Shown here: piece by piece, positions 41,253 to 47,251 of the stretch
Numbering within the stretch: position 1 is the first letter of the stretch
Layout of the letters: every line of letters begins with the position of its first letter
Assembly (NCBI GenBank): GCA_016872555.1
Contig: VGZO01000033.1
Location: 1-47,251, forward strand
DNA length: 47,251 nucleotides
Origin: Planctomycetota bacterium
GTDB lineage: Bacteria > Planctomycetota > Planctomycetia > Pirellulales > UBA1268
Direction of reading: 5' to 3'
Position numbers and translations under genes: made by a program
The notes under the pieces: generated by a model
What the model was told of the DNA's origin: nothing
Databases searched by the model: none
What the model saw: only the letters and a program-made list of their open reading frames with translations

Positions 41253-42131
41253 GTGTCGACGCAGCTGAGGCGGACGAGATTGATCGACTTCATCCGCATC
41301 CGCGGGTTCGCGGCGCTTGACGAACTGGTCGGCGAGCTGGGCGTCTCGGAATCGACGGTCCGCCGCGACCTCGACGCTCTCGAGGAGGAAGGGCTCGCCC
41401 GACGTACGCACGGCGGGGTCCTCGCCGCCGGCGGACCGCCGCGGCTCGCCGAGTTCGACGAGCGGCAGCCGGCCAACTGGGCAGCGAAGCGGGTGATCGC
41501 CGCCGCCGCCGCGGGGATGATCGCCGACGGCGAGACGGTGCTTCTCGACGGGGGCACGACCACCTACGAGGTCGCCCGGCTGCTCGTCGGCCGGTCGCTC
41601 CAGGTCGTCACCAACAGTCTTCCGGTCGCCAACCTGTTCGCCGCCCAGGCGCGGACCGACCTCGTGCTCCTCGGGGGCTACGTGTCGCCGCGGACAGGCG
41701 TCTGCCTCGGGCCCTACGCCAACGAGCTCCTCGGCCGGCTCCACGTGACGACGACGGTCCTGTCCGCCGCCGGGATCACGGCCGAGGGGTTGTTCAATGC
41801 CCATCTGCTCCTCGCCGAGACCGAGCAGGCGATGCTCCGCGCCGCCGGCCGCGTGATCGTCGTCGCCGACAGTTCGAAATTCGGGCGGAAGAGCCTGACG
41901 TTCGTGTCGGGCCTCGATGCCGTCGATGTCGTCGTCAGCGACAGCGGCCTCGACGGGGCGTGGCGCGGGATCGTCGCCGCAGCCGGTTCGGAACTGCAAC
42001 TGGCCTCCCTGCCCGCGGCGGAATCAGCCGCTGCCGTCGAGATGCCCGCCATGCCGCTCGAGCCGGCCGGCCCGCGCGCTGCGGTGCGGAAGCGGGCTGC
42101 CGTCGGCAAGCGCCGTGGAGGCCGGTCATGA
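41253..42131 (+). CDS. DeoR-family transcriptional regulator of the BMC operon
   Basis: The 292-residue protein has a DeoR helix-turn-helix at about residues 20-45 ([21 protein letters not shown]), the THGG hinge and the C-terminal sugar-phosphate-sensor domain with [14 protein letters not shown] basic tail ends it. The start is taken as GTG 41253 because GGAG (41239-41242) lies 10 nt ahead and the promoter's transcription start is near 41234; a TTG at 41208 and an ATG at 41217 lie upstream of that point. The 4-nt ATGA overlap with pduL makes it part of the operon, so it may autoregulate. Confidence 0.88.
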   Translation: MSTQLRRTRLIDFIRIRGFAALDELVGELGVSESTVRRDLDALEEEGLARRTHGGVLAAGGPPRLAEFDERQPANWAAKRVIAAAAAGMIADGETVLLDGGTTTYEVARLLVGRSLQVVTNSLPVANLFAAQARTDLVLLGGYVSPRTGVCLGPYANELLGRLHVTTTVLSAAGITAEGLFNAHLLLAETEQAMLRAAGRVIVVADSSKFGRKSLTFVSGLDAVDVVVSDSGLDGAWRGIVAAAGSELQLASLPAAESAAAVEMPAMPLEPAGPRAAVRKRAAVGKRRGGRS

Positions 42132-42841
42132 TCGCCGCCGCTCCCCTGGCCGGGCTTCCCGCCGGCCTCGACCGGACCGCCGTCGAGCGCGTGGTGCGCG
42201 AGATCGTCCTTCGCTCGAGCGGCGTTGTGCCCTCGCAGGCGGCCGCGACGCGGGCCGGTGCCGCACCGAAGCTCGTCGTCAGTATTTCGGCCCGCCACTG
42301 CCATCTCACCGACGACCACGTCGAGAAGCTGTTCGGGCCGGGGCGGACGCTGACGCCGATGAAGCCGCTCTACCAAGACGGCTTTTATGCCGCCGAGGAG
42401 ACGGTGATGCTCGTCGGGCCGAAGCGAAAGATGCTCCCCACGGTGCGCGTCCTCGGGCCGACCCGCAAGGCATCGCAGGTCGAGTTGGCGTTCACCGACG
42501 GCATCTCGCTCGGGATCGATCTCCCGGTGCGGGCCAGCGGCAAGATCACCGGCACTCCCGGGTGCATCCTCGTCGGGCCGGCCGGCGCCGTCGAGCTCAC
42601 CGAGGGCGTGATCCGCGCCGAGCGCCATGTCCACATGAGCTTCCCCGACGCCGAGCATTTCGGTGTCCGCGACGGCGACCGGATGAGCCTCGTGATCCGG
42701 TCGGGATGTGGGATCGTGTTTCGCGACCTGCTCGTCCGGGCCGACGCGACGAGCAAACTCGAGGTCCACATCGACACCGACGAGGGCAACGCCGCCGATC
42801 TCGACCACGCCGACAGCGTGGAACTGGTGAGGCAGGCATGA
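42128..42841 (+). CDS. pduL: PduL-type phosphotransacylase
   Basis: The 237-residue enzyme has the two PduL halves: the first with metal-binding [16 protein letters not shown] and the second with [21 protein letters not shown]. It swaps CoA for phosphate on an acyl group, giving acyl-phosphate and free CoA inside the shell. An amphipathic N-terminal helix (about 15-29, [15 protein letters not shown]) precedes the catalytic domains and looks like an encapsulation peptide. It overlaps both neighbours by ATGA junctions, deoR upstream and a shell gene downstream. Confidence 0.93.
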   Translation: MIAAAPLAGLPAGLDRTAVERVVREIVLRSSGVVPSQAAATRAGAAPKLVVSISARHCHLTDDHVEKLFGPGRTLTPMKPLYQDGFYAAEETVMLVGPKRKMLPTVRVLGPTRKASQVELAFTDGISLGIDLPVRASGKITGTPGCILVGPAGAVELTEGVIRAERHVHMSFPDAEHFGVRDGDRMSLVIRSGCGIVFRDLLVRADATSKLEVHIDTDEGNAADLDHADSVELVRQA

Positions 42842-43272
42842 GCCGGAAGCGCGCCGCGGGTAGGCAGCGGACCACGGCGGGAAGGCCGAAGACGAACACG
42901 ACCGTCCAGCCGGTGCGAGCCGGCGCGGTCGGCGGGGAGGTCCCCGCGGCGAGTGACATGGTCTCCACGACAGGAGCACGGCGGCAGATGGCCAAGAACG
43001 TCGAAGCCCTCGGCATGATCGAGGTGAAGGGGTTCGTCACCCTGGTCGAGGCGGTGGACGCGATGATGAAGGCGGCGAACGTCACCTTCATCGGGTGGGA
43101 CAAGATCGGCAGCGGGCTGGTGACGGCGTTCGTCTCCGGCGACGTGGCCGCGGTGAAGGCGGCGACCGACGCGGGTGCGGCGGCCGGGGGCCGGATCGGC
43201 GACGTGGTGGGGGTGCAGGTCATCGCCCGCCCGCACGAAGACCTCGAGATCGTCCTCCCGTCGAAGAGCTGA
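42838..43272 (+). CDS. BMC-H hexameric shell protein with N-terminal extension
   Basis: The BMC-H domain begins near residue 54 ([20 protein letters not shown]) and covers about 90 residues, with the family's KAANV and GDVAAV segments. A basic, Ala/Gly/Thr-rich extension of about 50 residues precedes it. The start is ATG 42838, overlapping the pduL stop (ATGA). An in-frame ATG at 42988, with GGAG at 42973-42976, would give a normal 94-residue shell protein, so the extension may be absent or both forms may be made. BMC-H hexamers tile shell facets. Confidence 0.92.
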   Translation: MSRKRAAGRQRTTAGRPKTNTTVQPVRAGAVGGEVPAASDMVSTTGARRQMAKNVEALGMIEVKGFVTLVEAVDAMMKAANVTFIGWDKIGSGLVTAFVSGDVAAVKAATDAGAAAGGRIGDVVGVQVIARPHEDLEIVLPSKS

Positions 43273-43292
43273 GCGGCTTCCCGCCCAGACTC

Positions 43293-43358
43293 GATCGTTT
43301 TCAGTCACTTCTGATCGGTTTCATTCATCCTCTTTGATCCATTTCCCAGGGGTTTTCC
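43293..43358 (+). promoter_or_regulatory. pyrimidine-rich leader with spaced GATC units before the second BMC-H gene
   Basis: In the 86-nt gap between the shell genes, GATC occurs at 43293, 43313 and 43336, each followed by a related T/C-rich stretch (GATCGTTTTCAG, GATCGGTTTCAT, GATCCATTTCCC). CGATC and GATCG could pair. It may control translation or stability of the second shell gene; CAGGGG (43347-43352) is a possible ribosome-binding site. No promoter was seen. Confidence 0.3.
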
Positions 43359-43628
43359 ATGAACACGGCGATCGGACTGCTCGAAACCAAGGGACTCGTC
43401 GGCCTCGTCGAGGCCACCGACGCGATGGCCAAGGCGGCCAACGTGAAGATCCTCAAGCGGATCAGCATCGGCAACGCTTTCGTGGCCACGATCGTCCAGG
43501 GGGACGTGGGCAGCGTCCGCGCGGCGGTCGAGGCGGGAGCCAATGCGGCCCAGCAGGTCGGGGAGCTCGTGGCCAGCCACGTCATCCCGCGTCCGGCCGA
43601 GAGCCTGACGGCGGCGTTCTTCAGCTGA
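43359..43628 (+). CDS. BMC-H hexameric shell protein
   Basis: The 89-residue protein is a normal-length BMC-H with AIGLLETKGLVGLVEATDAM at its start and the GDVGSVRAAVEAG segment. It is related to the preceding shell protein but lacks an extension and ends FFS. It forms hexamers in the shell facets. A 109-nt gap with no recognised gene follows before ackA. Confidence 0.95.
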   Translation: MNTAIGLLETKGLVGLVEATDAMAKAANVKILKRISIGNAFVATIVQGDVGSVRAAVEAGANAAQQVGELVASHVIPRPAESLTAAFFS

Positions 43629-43737
43629 CGGCGATGTGTCGGAGCCGGTCGCCCGCGGAGTCGCGGCGGCCGGCACGGCGAATGGTCGTGATCCCGCCCG
43701 GCATCTGCCGGCGCGGTCGTCCTCGGCGTTTTCCTCC

Positions 43738-44973
43738 ATGAAGATCCTCGTCGCCAACCTCGGCTCCACGAGCTTCAAGTACCGGCTCTTCGAGCTGCCC
43801 GACAGCGCCGCGCATGGAGCGCACGGCGCCGAGGTCGAGCTTGCGCGCGGTGGGGTGGAGCGGATCGGCGCCGAGGAAAGCCGGGTCTACGCCACGGCGA
43901 CCGTGCCCGGCCGCGAGCCGGTGAAACTCGAGGCGGTCCAACGGGTGCCCGACCACGGCGTGGCCCTCGAGGCGGCGCTGGCCCAACTCACCACACCGGG
44001 CGGGGCGCTCGAGAGCGTCGGCGATGTGGCCGCGGTGGGGTTCAAGGCGGTCCATGGCGGCCGCTACTCGGGCGTCGTGCGCGTCGACGACGACGTGCTG
44101 GCGGCGATGGAGGAGATGGCGGAGGTCGCCCCGGCCCACAATCCGCCCTACGTGAAGGCGATGCGCACCGTCCGCCAGCGGCTCGGCGGCGTGCCGCTCG
44201 TGGCGGCGTTCGAGACGGCGTTTCACACCACGATCCCGCCGCGCAACGGGCTGTACGCCGTGCCCACCTCGTGGGTCGAGGAGCACCACGTCAGGCGCTA
44301 CGGGTTCCACGGGGCGAGCCACCGCTACGTCGCCACTCGACTGCTCGACCTGGTGCCCACGCGCCCGTTGCGTGCGATCTCCTGCCATCTCGGCGGGTCG
44401 AGCAGCGTGTGCTGGCTCCACGACGGGCGGAGCGTCGGCACGTCGATGGGGATGAGCCCGCAGTCGGGGCTCCCGCAAAACAACCGCGCCGGCGACCTCG
44501 ATCCGTTCGCGATTCTGCACGTCGCCCGGCGCACGGGCCGCGACTTCGGCGACTTGCTCGCCGAACTGTCGGGCCGTGCCGGCCTGGCCGGGATGTCGGG
44601 CACCAGCGGCGACATGCGCGACCTCGAGGAGGCGGCCGCGGCGGGGAATGACCGGGCGCGGACTGCGATCGAGGTCTATGTCGCCAGCATCCGCCACTGG
44701 CTCGGTGCGGGACTGGTCGAGCTCGGCGGGCTCGACTGCATCGCCTTCGCCGGCGGGATCGGCGAGAACGCGCCGGCGATCCGCGCCGCGGTGCTCGCCG
44801 GCCTGGCCGACCTCGGGATCGCGATCGACCCAGAGGCCAATACCGCGCCCGCCAGCGGCGAGCGCCCGATCCACCAGCCGCGATCGCGCGTCGCGGTGTG
44901 GGTGATTCCGACCAACGAAGAGCTGGTGGTCGCCCGCCAGACCCGCGAGTGCCTCGCCGAGGGAGGTGGCTGA
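43738..44973 (+). CDS. ackA: acetate kinase-like acyl kinase of the BMC operon, divergent active site
   Basis: The 411-residue ASKHA-fold kinase aligns with acetate kinase at NLGSTSFKYRLFE, HGG, TAFH, YGFHGASHRY, CHLGGSSS, RAGDLDP and GIGENAP. Several active-site residues differ from the Methanosarcina enzyme: Arg91 appears as Lys103 in FKAVHGG, Asp148 as Glu159 in FETAFH, and Asn of CHLGNG as Gly220. Arg250 (Arg241 equivalent) and Glu343 (Glu384 equivalent) are kept. It would make ATP from an acyl-phosphate; the acyl group could be lactyl or propionyl. Residue equivalences are by motif. Its TGA overlaps the next start by one base. Confidence 0.88.
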   Translation: MKILVANLGSTSFKYRLFELPDSAAHGAHGAEVELARGGVERIGAEESRVYATATVPGREPVKLEAVQRVPDHGVALEAALAQLTTPGGALESVGDVAAVGFKAVHGGRYSGVVRVDDDVLAAMEEMAEVAPAHNPPYVKAMRTVRQRLGGVPLVAAFETAFHTTIPPRNGLYAVPTSWVEEHHVRRYGFHGASHRYVATRLLDLVPTRPLRAISCHLGGSSSVCWLHDGRSVGTSMGMSPQSGLPQNNRAGDLDPFAILHVARRTGRDFGDLLAELSGRAGLAGMSGTSGDMRDLEEAAAAGNDRARTAIEVYVASIRHWLGAGLVELGGLDCIAFAGGIGENAPAIRAAVLAGLADLGIAIDPEANTAPASGERPIHQPRSRVAVWVIPTNEELVVARQTRECLAEGGG

Positions 44974-45278
44974 TGTTCGTCGCGATGGTGACCGGCTCGG
45001 TCGTGGCCACGCAGAAGACCGAGTCGATGACCGGCCACAAATTGCTGGTCGTCGAACCCTACCGGCTCGACGAGAAGACGCGCGATCGGCTCGTCACCAC
45101 GGGCCGCACGTTCATCGCCGTCGACACGCTCGGGGCCGGCGAAGGGCAGTTCGTCCTCGTCACGCAAGGATCGAGCGCCCGGCTGACGCCCGAAACCAAA
45201 TCGCTGCCGATCGACGCCGTCGTCATCGGCCTGATCGACTCCGTCCGGATCGGCGGCAAGCCGGTGTTCGACCGCTGA
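44973..45278 (+). CDS. BMC-P pentameric vertex protein (EutN/CcmL family)
   Basis: The 101-residue protein starts MFVAMVTGSVVATQKTESM, the EutN/CcmL pattern (GxVxxTxK), followed by GHKLLVVEP and FIAVDTLGAGEGQFVLVTQGSSAR. The last segment and the ending AVVIGLIDSV are characteristic. BMC-P pentamers close the shell vertices. The start shares one base with the ackA stop (TGATG), implying translational coupling. Confidence 0.95.
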   Translation: MFVAMVTGSVVATQKTESMTGHKLLVVEPYRLDEKTRDRLVTTGRTFIAVDTLGAGEGQFVLVTQGSSARLTPETKSLPIDAVVIGLIDSVRIGGKPVFDR

Positions 45279-45318
45279 GCCTTCGCCACCCTCCACCGCC
45301 CGTCGAGAACCATATCCC

Positions 45319-46803
45319 ATGGCGACCGCCACTCCCTCCTGCCCCGACATCGCCGCGATCGTCCGCCAGGTGATCGCCGAGTTGCGCACCGGCGCGCCGC
45401 CGGCCCCCGCGGCAATCCCCGCCGGGCCGGTCGCCGCGCCGTCGTTCGCCGGTCGCCACGGCATCTTCGCCAGCGTCGACGAGGCCGTTCGCGCCGCCGG
45501 CGAGGCCTTCCGGCAGCTGGAGCGCGCCGGCATCGCCGGGCGGAAGCGGGCCATCGAGCACATCCGCCGGATCTCGATCGACGACTCGGTGGAACTGGGC
45601 ACGATGGAGTTTCACGAGACGCGGATCGGCCGGCTCGACCACAAGATCGAAAAGCTCCGCGTGCTCGGCGAGCGCTCGCCCGGGGTCGAATTCGTCACCA
45701 GCGACGTGTTCAGCGGCGACCACGGCCTGGCGGTGGTCGAGCATGCCCCGTTCGGCGTGATCGGCGCGATCACGCCGGTCACCCATTCGCTGCCGACGAT
45801 CACCGGCAATGCCGTGAGCATGATCGCCGGCGGCAACACCGTCGTCGTCAACCCGCATCCCTCGGGCAAGCGGGTCGCCGCCGAGGGGGTGCGCCGGTTC
45901 AATGCCACGATCCACCGCGATCTCGGGATCGACAACCTCGTGTGCCTCGTCGCCGAGCCCACGCTCGAGACCGCCGCGGAACTGTTCGACCACCGCGGCG
46001 TCAAGCTGATCTGCGTGACCGGTGGCCCGGCGGTTGCCAAGGCGGCGCTGCAGTCGAGCAAGCGGGCGATCGTCGCCGGCCCCGGCAACCCGCCGGTCGT
46101 CGTCGATGCCACCGCCGACCTCGACCACGCCGCGCGGTCGATCATCACCGGCGCCGCCTACGACAACAACCTCCTGTGCATCGCCGAGAAGCAGGTGTTC
46201 GTCGTCGCCGCGGTGTTCGACGCGATGCTCGCGGCCATGGAGCGGGCCGGGGCGCTGCGCTTGAGCGCCGCACAGGTCGACGCCCTCACCGCCAAGGCGA
46301 TCGTGATGGCCGGCGAAGGGGCCCACCGCCACCCGGTGCCCTGCAAGGACCTCCTCGGCCAGGATGCCGCCGTCCTCGCCCGTGCGGCCGGGGCGACGCC
46401 TCGCGACGGCCTCGAGCTGGTGTTCGGCGAGACCGCCCCCGACAACCCGTTCGTGCCGACCGAGCAGATGATGCCCTTCCTCCCCTTCGTCCGTTGCAAG
46501 GACGTCGACGAGGCGATCGAACGGGCGCACGACAGCGAGCACGGCTTCCGCCACACCGCGATCATCCACTCCCGCGACGTCCGCGCGATGACGCGGATGG
46601 GGCGCCTCCTCGACACGACGCTGTTCATCAAGAACGGCCCGAGCATGGCCGGCCTCGGCCTCGGCGGCGAGGGATATCTGTCGTTCTCGATCGCCACGCC
46701 GACTGGCGAAGGGGTGACGACACCGCTCACGTTCACCCGCCAGCGCCGCTGCACGCTCGTCGACGACCTGCGGATCCTCGGCAGCGCCGACACCCTCGAC
46801 TGA
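45319..46803 (+). CDS. CoA-acylating aldehyde dehydrogenase (PduP-type)
   Basis: The 494-residue enzyme begins with a likely encapsulation helix (10-22, DIAAIVRQVIAEL) and a Pro/Ala linker, then the ALDH fold with catalytic Cys287 in NNLLCIAEKQ. Conserved parts are GVIGAITPVTHSLPT, CVTGGPAVAKAAL and the end MAGLGLGGEG. It oxidises an aldehyde to acyl-CoA with NAD+; in characterised planctomycete BMCs the substrate is lactaldehyde, but the sequence alone cannot fix it. It lies between two BMC-P genes. Confidence 0.93.
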   Translation: MATATPSCPDIAAIVRQVIAELRTGAPPAPAAIPAGPVAAPSFAGRHGIFASVDEAVRAAGEAFRQLERAGIAGRKRAIEHIRRISIDDSVELGTMEFHETRIGRLDHKIEKLRVLGERSPGVEFVTSDVFSGDHGLAVVEHAPFGVIGAITPVTHSLPTITGNAVSMIAGGNTVVVNPHPSGKRVAAEGVRRFNATIHRDLGIDNLVCLVAEPTLETAAELFDHRGVKLICVTGGPAVAKAALQSSKRAIVAGPGNPPVVVDATADLDHAARSIITGAAYDNNLLCIAEKQVFVVAAVFDAMLAAMERAGALRLSAAQVDALTAKAIVMAGEGAHRHPVPCKDLLGQDAAVLARAAGATPRDGLELVFGETAPDNPFVPTEQMMPFLPFVRCKDVDEAIERAHDSEHGFRHTAIIHSRDVRAMTRMGRLLDTTLFIKNGPSMAGLGLGGEGYLSFSIATPTGEGVTTPLTFTRQRRCTLVDDLRILGSADTLD

Positions 46804-46817
46804 CCCGGTGGTTCCCG

Positions 46818-47084
46818 ATGCAACTCGCCCGGATCATCGGCACGGCGACGGCGACGGTGAAGCACCGCTCGCTGGCGGGCACGCGCCTCCTCGTGGTGCA
46901 GCCGTTGTTGGCCGATCGACGGGGATTCGACGGCGATCCGCAGCTGGCGATCGACCTGGTCCATGCCGCCGTCGGCGACCTGGTGGTGATCACCAGCGAC
47001 GGCCGCCTGCTCCGTGAACGCCTCGGCTCCGACACCACCCCCGCCCGCTGGAGCACGATCGGCCTGGTCGACGCCACTGCCTGA
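46818..47084 (+). CDS. BMC-P pentameric vertex protein, second copy (EutN/CcmL family)
   Basis: The 88-residue protein starts MQLARIIGTATATVKHRSL and has GTRLLVVQP then GDLVVITSDGRLLRERLG, with the closing GLVDA. It differs from the preceding vertex protein in the SDG loop, so the two are paralogues rather than duplicates. It starts 14 nt after the dehydrogenase stop. Confidence 0.92.
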   Translation: MQLARIIGTATATVKHRSLAGTRLLVVQPLLADRRGFDGDPQLAIDLVHAAVGDLVVITSDGRLLRERLGSDTTPARWSTIGLVDATA

Positions 47085-47097
47085 CCACGGCACCGCC

Positions 47098-47251
47098 ATG
47101 ACACCACATCCCGCTCCCCCGACCGCCGACGAGATCCGTGCCCTCGTCGCCGAGGTGATCCGCCGGCTCCGCACCGCCGGTCCTGCGGCCGGCACCGCGG
47201 CGTTTCCGACCGGCGCGGCTTCCGGCGCCGCGCCGGGAGTCGCCTCGGGCT
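47098..47251 (+). CDS. BMC operon protein with N-terminal helix (partial)
   Basis: The window ends after 51 codons. Residues 11-25 (DEIRALVAEVIRRLR) form an amphipathic helix like the one on the aldehyde dehydrogenase, followed by an Ala/Pro/Gly linker, as for proteins packaged in microcompartments. The catalytic or shell domain is outside the window. Candidates from known loci are an aldolase, a dehydrogenase or a third vertex protein; it cannot be decided here. It starts 13 nt after the preceding stop. Confidence 0.75.
   Translation, partial: MTPHPAPPTADEIRALVAEVIRRLRTAGPAAGTAAFPTGAASGAAPGVASG

Overview
The window is a high-GC bacterial chromosome segment. Its gene content points to a planctomycete, probably of the Pirellula/Blastopirellula type. 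The pointers are two PSCyt1-PSD1 cytochrome-domain proteins each paired with a DUF1501 protein, a DUF6800-like small basic protein, a Ser/Thr kinase with a degenerate tail, separately encoded CoaC and CoaB, and a planctomycete/verrucomicrobia (PVM) type bacterial microcompartment (BMC) operon. All functions are read from sequence motifs and family knowledge; no searches were run.

Layout. 1-975: the tail of a possible membrane protein, an unexplained imperfect inverted repeat (arms 151-229 and 321-399), tRNA-Ser(UGA) on the minus strand and an orphan Rho-independent terminator. 975-1169: small basic protein. 1195-6884 (minus): dnaK, clpB and a sulfotransferase with a 12-bp tandem repeat at its 3' end. 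7231-22009 (plus): a housekeeping run of pheA, tpiA, secG, yicC, gmk, rpoZ, coaC, coaB, argC, argJ, an acidic protein, a TPR protein, purine nucleoside phosphorylase, ileS, purN and a DinB-like protein. 22031-34495 (minus): a surface/catabolic block transcribed as PSD1-DUF1501-DUF1338 dioxygenase-sialidase-PSD1-DUF1501, with a hairpin-forming repeat near its end. 34740-37751 (plus): transmembrane Ser/Thr kinase. 37770-41032 (minus): zinc-ribbon membrane protein, two GNAT acetyltransferases and two small membrane proteins. 41253-47251 (plus): the BMC operon, cut by the window end.

The BMC operon reads deoR-type regulator, pduL, BMC-H, BMC-H, ackA, BMC-P, aldehyde dehydrogenase, BMC-P, then a truncated gene. 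The expected chemistry, from characterised planctomycete loci, is aldehyde (such as lactaldehyde from fucose or rhamnose) to acyl-CoA (dehydrogenase), to acyl-phosphate (PduL), to acid plus ATP (AckA) inside a shell of BMC-H and BMC-P proteins. Its promoter is one of the few near-consensus sigma70 promoters in the window and lies in an unusually AT-rich patch. The sialidase and the cytochrome/DUF1501 proteins next door suit a lifestyle of glycan degradation, but no sequence evidence links the two regions functionally.

The observations most worth a second look are the symmetric repeat beside tRNA-Ser, the altered active site of the BMC-associated acetate kinase, the same N-terminal amphipathic helix on three BMC-operon products, the DUF1338 enzyme inside the DUF1501/sialidase operon, and the 23.5-kb hairpin element.
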